A stretch of DNA of 41,732 nt from contig VGSG01000030.1 in assembly GCA_016875095.1 (NCBI GenBank), positions 1-41,732 on the forward strand, written 5' to 3'. Shown one piece after another: positions 17,683 through 25,335 of the stretch; the first letter of the stretch is position 1; every line of letters begins with the position of its first letter. Below the pieces are notes generated by a model. The model was not told the DNA's origin. It saw only the letters and a list, made by a program, of their open reading frames with translations, and made no database searches. A program made the translations under genes and the position numbers. Source of the DNA: Deltaproteobacteria bacterium. Its GTDB lineage: Bacteria; Desulfobacterota; Desulfomonilia; Desulfomonilales; Desulfomonilaceae.

Positions 17683-18690
17683 ATGAGGGTTGGTATCTCT
17701 CTTTTCTCGATTGCGGCAATCCTGTGCGCATGGGCTCCAGTGGCGACTCCCCAGTATTATGGGCCCTTGCTTCCCGCAAATGCTCCCGCGATCGGCCTCG
17801 GAGGCTTTTCAGGCGGCTTCGCGGAGAGCCTGACGGCGGAACCGATTCGGTTCTACGTCGGGTGGATGGAACCGGTAAGAAACGCGTATTCGGCATTCGA
17901 CCAAGAAGCATCGGGGACCGGCACGGCAGGGAGTCATGATTGGCCGGTGGCCGGGCTATGGCTCGGGGCGGCCAAGTCCATAAGCCTCGGGGAGCGGTGC
18001 GCGTTGGGCCTGGACGGTTGGCTTCTGATTCCGGCGAACCGTGAGGCAATCGAACGTGACGAGTTTAACAGGGTGATTGCCGGCGGTGGACGTATTCGGG
18101 CTTTGACTGTAACTACCACACCCGTTGTGCGCACTTGGGAGACGTACACGGACTGGTGGTACGCGGACGCAGAGGTGGGATGTAGGCTTTCAGGCGGATT
18201 CATGGTGTTCGGCGGCTTCAGATACGAGCATTTTTCAACTCGCTTTAAGAACCCCGGTATCCCCGCTGGAACTCCGGGCAGCAGCGACGATAACGCTGAC
18301 ATCACGGTCAACGGCTATCTCCCCTATATCGGAGTTCAGTTGCAGCAGGGAGGATCTACCTCCCTGGTCTCCATCAGGGCCCTAGGTTTCCCCTATGTCC
18401 CGGCTGATGTGCAACACCTGGAGACCGGAGAAACCGGCACAGGGTTACGCACCGAAGCCACCGGCGCCTTCTCCGGCGGCTATTTTGTTGAGCTTCTCGG
18501 AGAGTACCGCGCAAGAGTCTTCGGTGGTCCCGACCTGGGCGCGTTCGTCAAATACAACGTGTTTCACGGTCGTGGAAACCTCAACCTGGACGTGACGGAT
18601 TTTCCGAGTTCGAGTTCCGGTTTCGCGTTCCACCGAGAGTCAATCACCTTCGGAGGCACATTCTCTCTGGATTTCGCTTTACCGTTTTAG
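17683..18690 (+). CDS. Exported protein, probable outer-membrane beta-barrel
   Basis: I do not recognise the family. The start is placed at 17683, where GAGGAGG stands just upstream and an ordinary signal peptide follows (MRVGISLFSIAAIL, cleavage likely after VATPQ). The mature part of about 310 residues is rich in Gly, aromatic and alternating polar residues, for example SGGFMVFGGFRYEHFSTRF and GGYFVELLGEYRARVFG, and ends in a hydrophobic-aromatic strand FGGTFSLDFALPF. A C-terminal Phe strand is the usual outer-membrane barrel signal. Two TTGACA hexamers at 17556 and 17607 lie upstream without good -10 partners. A strong terminator at 18796 indicates a single-gene transcript. Confidence 0.7.
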   Translation: MRVGISLFSIAAILCAWAPVATPQYYGPLLPANAPAIGLGGFSGGFAESLTAEPIRFYVGWMEPVRNAYSAFDQEASGTGTAGSHDWPVAGLWLGAAKSISLGERCALGLDGWLLIPANREAIERDEFNRVIAGGGRIRALTVTTTPVVRTWETYTDWWYADAEVGCRLSGGFMVFGGFRYEHFSTRFKNPGIPAGTPGSSDDNADITVNGYLPYIGVQLQQGGSTSLVSIRALGFPYVPADVQHLETGETGTGLRTEATGAFSGGYFVELLGEYRARVFGGPDLGAFVKYNVFHGRGNLNLDVTDFPSSSSGFAFHRESITFGGTFSLDFALPF

Positions 18691-18795
18691 GAGTGAGAGG
18701 GGCGCGCACAGCCCCTATCGATTGAGCGCAGCGCGGGGAATTCCACCGGAAGACCCTGTTGGATACGGAACAAGACATTCCTCAATTTAGATCCG

Positions 18796-18836
18796 GCCCT
18801 CGAATTCCGTCACAGGAACTGAGGGCTTTTCTTTTT
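18796..18836 (+). terminator. Rho-independent terminator
   Basis: The six-base arms GCCCTC and GAGGGC enclose a 19-base loop and are followed by TTTTCTTTTT. It lies 105 bases after the stop of the exported barrel-like gene and just before the 3' end of the convergent DUF3786 gene. Confidence 0.75.
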
Positions 18837-18858
18837 CGTGCGGCAATCGGTCGTGCGT

Positions 18859-19470
18859 TTAGGCGCCGTCTGCTTCGACGATGCGTTCCGTCAGTACCCA
18901 CACCAGCGTGAAGATCATGTCCAGCTCGAACCAACGGGCGATGGATTTGTCGAAGAGCACGGATACCGACGCGGGGAATTCATCGTCCGCTTTCCAGAGC
19001 ACGTAAGTGACCGGGATCTGAGGGAAAGGCTCGAATCGCATCGCCTTGTCACCGTATGGGGCCGGGATACCCCCTAGTTCGCGACCCCGAGCCTCGAAAG
19101 CTTCCGGGTCCCGGCCGTACCTGCGCGCGATTGGCCTCACCTGGAGCGTGTGAGGGCCCTGGAAAAAGGTCACGCCTCCGGGAAAGTCCTTCTCGCTCAC
19201 CTCCACGCGTTCGATGGGACCGCCGTTCGGGGCCACCAGGTACCGAATGAGCAGGATTTGGAATTCTTCGGTGAGAAGCCGATCGGGTTTGGGCGAGATC
19301 TCCACGATTTCCTGCGCCATGGGGTCCACTCGGTATAACGCATCGAGAAAGGTGACCTCATACCCGGATCCTGATGTGGCCTCTCGCACACCTTCTCGAC
19401 TCAAGACGTCGCCTCGCGATCGTGCCGCCAGGTCGTCCCAGTGCATCTGATTCGGCGCAGCGCAGCTCAT
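18859..19470 (-). CDS. DUF3786 family protein
   Basis: The protein is about 203 residues from the ATG at 19470, which has GAGAGGGGAA upstream; an upstream TTG at 19509 is less likely. The pattern DFPGGVTFFQGPH, then RRYGRDPEAFEARGRELGG, GDKAMRFEPFPQIPVTYVLW and DEFPASVSVLFDKSI matches DUF3786, a family found mainly in anaerobic bacteria and archaea with no established function. No signal peptide is present, so it is cytoplasmic. It is convergent with the exported barrel protein. On its upstream side a perfect minus-strand TATAAT lies at 19583-19578, with a poor -35. Confidence 0.75.
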   Translation of the reverse strand: MSCAAPNQMHWDDLAARSRGDVLSREGVREATSGSGYEVTFLDALYRVDPMAQEIVEISPKPDRLLTEEFQILLIRYLVAPNGGPIERVEVSEKDFPGGVTFFQGPHTLQVRPIARRYGRDPEAFEARGRELGGIPAPYGDKAMRFEPFPQIPVTYVLWKADDEFPASVSVLFDKSIARWFELDMIFTLVWVLTERIVEADGA

Positions 19471-19712
19471 GTCGATTCCCCTCTCGGACCTTCTCTCATC
19501 GGAATGCAATCTCGGAGCCTCTTCCGAAAAAAGCGACTACCTTTTAGAGAATTCTGCTTTTTTTTCGCGGGAACCGAATTATATCACGGTATAAGTGTCA
19601 TGAAGAGAGTCCGGTTCTTCTGGGTTCCGGAGATAACTTGATAAAAGGTCTTGACTTTATTGAAATAATAAGTAGACTCGTCAAGTAGTGAATCTGTAGG
19701 ACGGAGTAGGGT

Positions 19713-20177
19713 ATGGTTCCGGCACGCTGGGTTGCCATTATCGCCTGTATATGCTTCTTGGGGGCGTCGGTCCTTCCGGCCGCGCAGCTCGCATGTCGCT
19801 GTGCGAGCAAGACGGCTGCGTCAGGTGAAACGGCAATACCGGAATGCTGCAAGCGAGCCAAGGCGCCATTCCAATCCTGTCCTCTTCAAGAAGGCCCCTC
19901 AGGCTGCTGCGCCGCAAAGGCCGGCGGCCAGCCCTGCGCTACAGGAAACTCTTTCGACCAACGATGCCCCATATGCAGCCAGAAGCAGCCGGTGGACGTG
20001 GCCGCGCAATCAGGGCTTCAGGAAAACCAACCGGCCGGACAGATCCTTGTCCTGGCTGCAAGCTTTTCCAGCATTGACCGCCTCGGTTCCTTCCCAGGCG
20101 TCGCCGCGCTCAAAGGGTCCGACCGCGCGTTCTCAGGAATCGGAGTGCTTCTTCGGACGTGCGCGCTCCTCTGTTGA
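19713..20177 (+). CDS. Small exported cysteine-rich protein
   Basis: This 154-residue protein is of unrecognised family. It has a signal peptide (WVAIIACICFLGASVLPAAQ) and about 16 cysteines overall, arranged as CRC, CC, GCC, CPIC and a terminal CALLC. A GGAG ribosome site precedes the ATG, and a possible promoter (TTGATA, 17 bases, TGAAAT) lies at 19638-19666. Inverted hexamers CTTGAC and GTCAAG flank the segment just downstream at 19650-19685 and could be an operator. It is the first plus-strand gene of the metal-handling block, so periplasmic metal binding or thiol redox chemistry is a reasonable guess. Another frame is open here, but the ribosome site and signal peptide favour this one. 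Confidence 0.65.
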   Translation: MVPARWVAIIACICFLGASVLPAAQLACRCASKTAASGETAIPECCKRAKAPFQSCPLQEGPSGCCAAKAGGQPCATGNSFDQRCPICSQKQPVDVAAQSGLQENQPAGQILVLAASFSSIDRLGSFPGVAALKGSDRAFSGIGVLLRTCALLC

Positions 20178-20225
20178 TTTCTTTTCCCCATCCGATCCGC
20201 ATCGAATCTTGAGCGAACTTCAGTA

Positions 20226-20262
20226 GTTTTTTATCCGCGGGGATGGCGTATCCCCACAAAAA
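20226..20262. repeat. Hairpin flanked by T and A runs
   Basis: The stem GGGGAT/ATCCCC has a five-base loop and is bordered by TTTTTTA on the left and CAAAAAC on the right. It could be a weak terminator or attenuator between the Cys-rich gene and the HMA gene. The T and A runs are separated from the stem by a few unpaired bases. Confidence 0.4.
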
Positions 20263-20315
20263 CACTGTACAAACTGTTTGCCCTCATCCAGGGCCCGGTT
20301 CATTGGAGTATGTCT

Positions 20316-21260
20316 ATGTCCAGTAAACGAGAGATGAAGAAGATCGACCTTGAATCGCTGGAGCAGGTAGAGCGAAAGACCTCGCAAGCGCATCGCAAGC
20401 GTGGCGCTATTGCCGTCGGGCTGTTGGCTGTCGTGGCAGTTGGCGCGTTTGGCTTGCATCGATTGCTTTCGGGCGAAGTGCTCGCTTCACGGTTCGCGGT
20501 GAACAAGCTTACCTGTCCGGCATGCGTCATCACGGTAAAGGAGGTCACGGCCAAGATCCCTGGCGTGGTGGAGGCTGACGTGCGATTGGCCGCGCAGGAT
20601 GTGACCGTGAAGTATCGGGACGGCAAGACAGGCCCGGAAACGATTAGAGAAGCCATTGAGCGGGCTGGGTATCCGGTCAAGCTCGACGGGCTATTCAAGC
20701 CGGAAGGCGAAGGGGTGGACGGCGTGGTAATCGCCCGAGTGAACGGTCGGGCGATCTTCCGAAAGGATATGGAGAGCCCGCTTAATCCCGAACAGGATAA
20801 GCCCGGGCGGGGCGATGAGGCTGGCGCGTTCTTTTCCGTGGTGGGCAAAGAAATGCTGCTTCAAGCGGCTGATGGGAAGCAGGTTGTGATCCAACCGCAG
20901 GAGATTGAGGACGAGGTGACCGCGATGAGCGCGAGAAGGGGAATTCCGCGGGAGCGACTCATTGCCGATGCGCCTAAGATATACGGATCGCTGGAGAAAT
21001 TCAACCAGCTTGTGGCTCAGCAGTTGGGCGTTCGTCGGCTCCTCACCGATCACGTGGCTGAAGGAATCACCGACCCGGAAAAGAAGGAGCGTGCAATTGT
21101 TGCGTGGGTCGGGACCATATTCAAGGATGGAAACGTGCAGATCCTCGACGCGGGCCTTCGGAGCAAACTCCAGGCCTCGGTTGGAGAATCGGATTGGAAG
21201 CTCTTCTGGCCCAGGATGATAGGACGGGACACGGAGCTGAAGCGGATCCTGGCTGAGTAG
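20316..21260 (+). CDS. Membrane-anchored HMA domain fused to a SurA-N-like chaperone domain
   Basis: The start at 20316 is chosen because GGAG lies seven bases upstream; an ATG at 20310 overlaps too closely. The protein is about 314 residues: a cytoplasmic N-terminus of about 28 residues, one membrane helix (AIAVGLLAVVAVGAFGL), then a heavy-metal-associated domain (about 60-128) with LTCPACVITV supplying the CxxC metal site and IERAGYPVKL at its end. A helical region (about 137-250) follows, beginning VIARVNGRAIFRKDME and containing RRGIPRERL, that looks like the SurA/PpiD N-terminal chaperone domain. No PPIase domain follows. HMA domains bind Cu(I) or similar soft metals. With permease and ATPase genes downstream, it could present metal, or a metal-loaded partner, in the periplasm. 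The fusion is unusual. Confidence 0.8.
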   Translation: MSSKREMKKIDLESLEQVERKTSQAHRKRGAIAVGLLAVVAVGAFGLHRLLSGEVLASRFAVNKLTCPACVITVKEVTAKIPGVVEADVRLAAQDVTVKYRDGKTGPETIREAIERAGYPVKLDGLFKPEGEGVDGVVIARVNGRAIFRKDMESPLNPEQDKPGRGDEAGAFFSVVGKEMLLQAADGKQVVIQPQEIEDEVTAMSARRGIPRERLIADAPKIYGSLEKFNQLVAQQLGVRRLLTDHVAEGITDPEKKERAIVAWVGTIFKDGNVQILDAGLRSKLQASVGESDWKLFWPRMIGRDTELKRILAE

Positions 21261-21346
21261 CGGGATTTTCGCCGGTCCGAAGAATCAACACCCGAGGCGT
21301 AAGACGAAACTAGCCAATGAAATCTAATAGAAAGGATAACAGAATC

Positions 21347-21832
21347 ATGAAAGCGCAAGGTAAGGAAAGATCGATCTTGCAGATGAGGGCAGTGGTTCTT
21401 GCTCTGCTGATCTGTCTCAGCGTCGGCGTGGGCGTGAACTCCGCGTGGAGCTTCAGCATTCCCGCGCAGGAGGTTCGGCCGGTAAACGGGGCGTTCAGCT
21501 TTCCTTTGTCCGCATTTAACGACGGCAACGCCCGGTATTTCATGTACAAGCACTCGCCCAACGAGTGGGTCCGATTCTTTATCGTGAAAAGCAATGATGG
21601 CGTGGTTAGGGCTGCGTTCGACGCGTGCGACGTCTGTTACCGGGCTAAGAAAGGCTACATTCAAAAGGGAACGAACATGGTTTGCGTGAATTGCGGTCTC
21701 CAGTTCCGCACCGACAAGATCAACGAAATCAAAGGCGGCTGCAATCCAGCGCCGCTGGCGAGGAAGGTCCAGGGCGACACTCTGTCCATCACGGTGCAGG
21801 ACGCGCTCTCCGGCGTAAAGTATTTCAATTAG
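21347..21832 (+). CDS. DUF2318 metal-associated exported protein
   Basis: The protein is about 161 residues from the ATG at 21347, which has AAAGGA upstream; an in-frame ATG at 21317 is also possible. A signal peptide or anchor helix (VVLALLICLSVGVGV) is followed by the DUF2318 signature FDACDVCYRAKKGY, then MVCVNCGLQF and GGCNP, giving two CxxC pairs plus one Cys for a metal or Fe-S site. DUF2318 proteins accompany FTR1/P19-type iron and copper uptake loci together with FtsX-like permeases and an ATPase, the same partners seen here with gaps of 10 bases. No P19 or FTR1 gene is in the window. The role is probably in periplasmic metal reduction or transfer. Confidence 0.85.
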   Translation: MKAQGKERSILQMRAVVLALLICLSVGVGVNSAWSFSIPAQEVRPVNGAFSFPLSAFNDGNARYFMYKHSPNEWVRFFIVKSNDGVVRAAFDACDVCYRAKKGYIQKGTNMVCVNCGLQFRTDKINEIKGGCNPAPLARKVQGDTLSITVQDALSGVKYFN

Positions 21833-21842
21833 GAGGCGAAAC

Positions 21843-23000
21843 GTGAAACTCCATAACATAGCAATTAACAATTTGAGGCGCCGGAAGGCGAAGATGGTCT
21901 TCCTCGTTTCCGGATTGATGATCGGCGTCGCGGCGATTGTGGCCCTCATCACCACGATCCGGATCCTGTCCGAGGACATAGCGCACAAGATGGACGAGTT
22001 CGGCGCCAATATCGTGATCACGCCCAAGTCAGAGGGACTTTCGCTCAACTATGGCGGCATCAACCTTGGCGGCGTCTCTTTTGACCTCCGGGAGATTTCC
22101 GAGAGCGATCTGGACAAGATCGAGACCATCAAGAACGCTGCCAACGTGAGGATCATCAGCCCTAAAGTCTTCGGCATCTTTGAACATCAGGGTCAGAAAG
22201 CCCTGGCCCTCGGCGTGGACTTTCCCGCGGAGCTTTCTCTCAAGCGCTGGTGGAAAATCACCGGCGAGAAGCCATCCGGAATAGGACAGATTGTGGTAGG
22301 CCACGAGGCCGCCGAGCGTTTCCAATTGAAACCGGGTTCGCAGGTCCGGATCCTCGACAAGGATTTCCAGGTTTCCGGAGTCCTTGAGAGCACGGGCTCT
22401 CAGGACGATCAACTTTTTTTCATGCCCCTAACCGTGGCTCAGAAGCTCTTCGACAAAGAGGGCAAGATCGCGATGGCCGAAGTGGCCGCGCTATGCCACA
22501 ACTGCCCGATCGGCGAGATCGTGACGCAGATATCCGAGAAAATCCCGGCGGCAAAAGTCACCGCGCTTCAACAAGTGGTCGCCAGCCGTATGGATGCGCT
22601 CCACAACTTCCAGAAATTCTCTCTCATGGTGGCCGCGCTCATTCTCCTGGTGGGTTCGATGGTGGTCTTCGTGACTATGATGGGGAGCGTCAATGAGCGG
22701 ACCCGTGAGATAGGCATATTCAGCGCCATAGGCTTCAGGAAGTCTCACATCATGAAAATCATCCTCCTGGAAGCTCTGATCGTCTCGGTCGCGTCAGGCG
22801 TGATCGGCTACCTGGTGGGTATCGGCGCCACGAGGGTTGCCATGCCTTTTTTCACAGAGCATGTATCCCACTTCTCTCTCGATCCTCTGGTGGCCGTTGG
22901 AGCTGTTTTCCTGGCCATCGTGATCGGTCTGATCGCATCCTTGTACCCGGCAACCGCCGCGTCGAAGATGGATCCGAGCGAAGCGCTACGAACCCTGTGA
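21843..23000 (+). CDS. FtsX/MacB-family ABC transporter permease
   Basis: This 385-residue permease has the MacB topology: one N-terminal helix (MVFLVSGLMIGVAAIVALI), a large periplasmic domain, then three C-terminal helices from about residue 257, with the cytoplasmic NERTREIGIFSAIGF coupling motif and the ending LYPATAASKMDPSEALRTL. It starts with GTG after TTAGGAGGC. The periplasmic domain contains a CHNCPIGE segment near residue 219, a CxxC pair unusual for ordinary MacB or LolC proteins and suggestive of metal handling. MacB-type systems drive periplasmic mechanical work rather than transmembrane transport. Its ATPase follows ten bases later. Confidence 0.9.
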   Translation: MKLHNIAINNLRRRKAKMVFLVSGLMIGVAAIVALITTIRILSEDIAHKMDEFGANIVITPKSEGLSLNYGGINLGGVSFDLREISESDLDKIETIKNAANVRIISPKVFGIFEHQGQKALALGVDFPAELSLKRWWKITGEKPSGIGQIVVGHEAAERFQLKPGSQVRILDKDFQVSGVLESTGSQDDQLFFMPLTVAQKLFDKEGKIAMAEVAALCHNCPIGEIVTQISEKIPAAKVTALQQVVASRMDALHNFQKFSLMVAALILLVGSMVVFVTMMGSVNERTREIGIFSAIGFRKSHIMKIILLEALIVSVASGVIGYLVGIGATRVAMPFFTEHVSHFSLDPLVAVGAVFLAIVIGLIASLYPATAASKMDPSEALRTL

Positions 23001-23010
23001 GGAGAAAACC

Positions 23011-23736
23011 ATGAGCTACATTCAAGCAGTTAATGTTGTGAAGGAATTCGGGACCGGGGACTCGAGGGTGACAGCGGTCCGCGGTATAGACCTTTCCATA
23101 GGGCAGGCTGAATTCATCTCGATCATGGGAGAATCGGGCGCGGGCAAGAGCACGTTTCTTTCCATGCTTGGAGGCCTACTCCAACCCACGAGCGGCCGCA
23201 TTCTGATCGGCGATGTGGATATCTACGGGCTCAAGAGTGACAAGCGCGCGGATTTCCGGCGTGAGTTCATGGGCTTCATTTTTCAGTCATTTCAGTTGGT
23301 GCCGTACCTGAATGTGCTGGAGAACGTGCAGCTCCCCCTTGCCGTCACGCACCACACGGAAAAGCAGAAGAGAGAGCTTGCGGTCTCCGCGCTGGAACGG
23401 GTCGGTTTGCAAGACAAAGCGCTCAGGCTACCCAATCAGCTCTCGGGAGGTGAACAGGAGCGGGTAGCCATTGCAAGGGCAGTCGTCAATGAACCGCCCA
23501 TACTCTTCGCGGACGAGCCCACCGGGAACCTGGATTCACGGAATTCCAACGAGGTGATGAACCTGCTCAAGCGGCTCAACTCCGAAGGCCAGACCATTAT
23601 CATGGTAACCCACAGCCGCGCCAACTCCTCATTTGCCCACCGCACCGTGGAGGTCTCCGATGGGCAGCTTTCCGCAACGAGCGAGGCGGCGAGCCAATTT
23701 ACGGTGTCCCGTCAGGCCGCGGGCGCCGGGGCGTAA
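23011..23736 (+). CDS. MacB/LolD-type ABC transporter ATP-binding protein
   Basis: The 241-residue ATPase carries Walker A GESGAGKST near residue 39, a Q-loop in FIFQSFQLVPYLNVLENVQLP, the signature LSGGEQERVAIARA, Walker B PILFADEPTGNLDS and the H-loop MVTHSR. These are the usual features of the FtsE/LolD/MacB ATPase group. It lies ten bases after the permease stop, with GAGGAG before the ATG, and should form the dimeric motor of that permease. The final 25 residues are a non-conserved Ala-rich tail. Confidence 0.94.
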   Translation: MSYIQAVNVVKEFGTGDSRVTAVRGIDLSIGQAEFISIMGESGAGKSTFLSMLGGLLQPTSGRILIGDVDIYGLKSDKRADFRREFMGFIFQSFQLVPYLNVLENVQLPLAVTHHTEKQKRELAVSALERVGLQDKALRLPNQLSGGEQERVAIARAVVNEPPILFADEPTGNLDSRNSNEVMNLLKRLNSEGQTIIMVTHSRANSSFAHRTVEVSDGQLSATSEAASQFTVSRQAAGAGA

Positions 23737-23826
23737 TGGCGACGATAAGGTGGCCGGCATGTCTACCCGCAGCCGGCCGCGATCTGACATGGCCGTGCGC
23801 CCCTATTCAGGGCAAAGGAGGACAAA

Positions 23827-24516
23827 ATGAAATACAGATCGACGCTGTTGGCTCTTGCCATTGTAATAACTGCGACAGGATCGGCTCTTGGGGGCTGTGG
23901 CGGTTACGGGTGCGGGCAAGGGCCCGGATGTGGTTCGTATTCGGCTACCCCGGCAAGCCCGCACCCCTCGACCGGAGGCGCTTGCTGTGGAGCGCGGGCC
24001 CTGCCGCCATATAACTTGACCCTCGCCCGGACGAGAGGAGCCGCCCCGGGAAGCTGTTGCCAGGCGGCGCCAGGCCCCGGGGTCCGGCAGGTTTCATCGC
24101 CGAGATGTCCGATTCGAAATCCCTATCAGTCAGTTGTGTACGATCTCCCAAGGGCCGAGGCCGCTTCCCGGGTAAGGTCTGTGGGCGCTGGCCTTCCCCC
24201 TGCTCAGACGCTCTCACCGTGCTGTCAAGGACCGCAAACGGACCGGGGCGGCTTTGTGAAACCGGCCATCCCTGAGGGCATCATGCGAGTGGCGCCCACG
24301 CTGCCCAAGCGCGCTGCCCACTTGCAGACGGCTGCTCTCAGCGCTGGGGAAAGGGTTCCTCCCGGTGAGCCTTCGACCACCGCAACGTTGCTCAAGTGGC
24401 CCCCAAGCTGGGCACAACCCGCGCTTGAACCGGGGAGGCTTTCCACGAGCAGAGCCAAGCCGACGTCGCTTTCGGCATTGCCTCCGTGCTGCGCGGGCAG
24501 CGGACGCCAGCGATAG
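23827..24516 (+). CDS. Exported cysteine-rich, proline-rich hypothetical protein
   Basis: This 229-residue protein is of unrecognised family. AAGGAGG directly precedes the ATG, and a signal peptide (STLLALAIVITATGSALG) is followed by a Gly/Cys stretch GGCGGYGCGQGPGCG. Several CC pairs (ACCGA, SCCQ, PCCQG, PPCCAG) are spread to the C-terminus between Pro/Ala-rich low-complexity segments. The paired cysteines suggest metal binding or disulfide cross-links outside the cytoplasm. It is the last gene of the HMA-DUF2318-permease-ATPase set, 90 bases after the ATPase. The ribosome site makes translation likely. Rapid divergence is expected for this composition, so family searches may find little. 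Confidence 0.65.
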   Translation: MKYRSTLLALAIVITATGSALGGCGGYGCGQGPGCGSYSATPASPHPSTGGACCGARALPPYNLTLARTRGAAPGSCCQAAPGPGVRQVSSPRCPIRNPYQSVVYDLPRAEAASRVRSVGAGLPPAQTLSPCCQGPQTDRGGFVKPAIPEGIMRVAPTLPKRAAHLQTAALSAGERVPPGEPSTTATLLKWPPSWAQPALEPGRLSTSRAKPTSLSALPPCCAGSGRQR

Positions 24517-24909
24517 GACTCCGCTTTTCTCGAAGCAAGGTCTTTTCGGACTTGAAAGGAAGGTGGCTCGGCGGCTATATCTCACCCCGAAGGAAATGGG
24601 GTGAAGGCGCCGATTTTCGATGGAAAGCGCGCGGGAAAAGTAGCCATGCAGCCCCGCGTTGAAACCGACCCGATCTCGCCCCTGCCTCCTCCCATCAAGG
24701 GAGGGGTTAGGGGAGCGGGAGCGTTGGTCAGCCTAAAAGGCTCAAGCTCGACGCGCGGCAACAGAGTATTTTCAGCGTGATACGGGCTCCGACGTGCAAA
24801 GTCCGAAACATCTTACGAGAAACGGCATCAAATATGATGGGAGAACGCGGGATTTGTTTACGGAGACACTAACCAATCTTAGAGACACCCTAGCAAGGAG
24901 GTCTGAACG
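24517..24909. other. Intergenic gap with two hairpins
   Basis: No gene is seen in 393 bases. A hairpin with seven-base arms TCACCCC/GGGGTGA spans 24582-24604. A longer imperfect stem (CCTCCC/GGGAGG core, further CCCCT/AGGGG pairing) spans 24679-24714. Neither has a T-run. The gap may contain the 3' end of the metal operon and the promoter of the next small gene, which I could not locate. Confidence 0.45.
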
Positions 24910-25170
24910 ATGAAGTGGACACTGTTTGTTGTGGTTCTCGCTCTGGTCGCGGCGCTGAGTATCGGCGCTCCGGCATACGCTCACTGGCGTGGCGGGACGT
25001 ACGGAGGCTATTGGGGAGGCTACGGATGGGGCCCGTACCACTATGGGTGGTCGGGCTACAGTGGCCCCGCCGTCACATATTATTATGGCGGTTACCCCGG
25101 TTATTATTACTGGGGCCCTAAACACAAGAAGTTCGGCCGGATGGGCTATCGGACATATTACCGATGGTAA
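24910..25170 (+). CDS. Small exported Gly/Tyr/Trp-rich protein
   Basis: The 86-residue protein has AAGGAGG before the ATG and a clear signal peptide (LFVVVLALVAALSIGAPAYA). The mature part of about 60 residues is almost wholly Gly, Tyr and Trp (for example GGYWGGYGWGPYHYGW and YYYGGYPGYYYWGP), ending in a basic tail KHKKFGRMGYRTYYRW. Such peptides occur in envelopes of many proteobacteria, sometimes near stress or metal genes, and their role is not established. The many aromatic residues with occasional His could bind Cu or pack in the envelope, which is inference only. Confidence 0.75.
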   Translation: MKWTLFVVVLALVAALSIGAPAYAHWRGGTYGGYWGGYGWGPYHYGWSGYSGPAVTYYYGGYPGYYYWGPKHKKFGRMGYRTYYRW

Positions 25171-25335
25171 GGCCCTGTTCCGGCGCGTAACCAATCCTCA
25201 TTCGGGGTGAGCCTCCTTTTCAGGGGGCCTTCACTCCCACACCATTGTTCTATCCTTGAACCGACCGTCTTGAATGAGCTGTTCAGGGGGACATGTGTTG
25301 CGCCGGCTAGTGGGCATCGAAAAAGAGAGCGCTCT

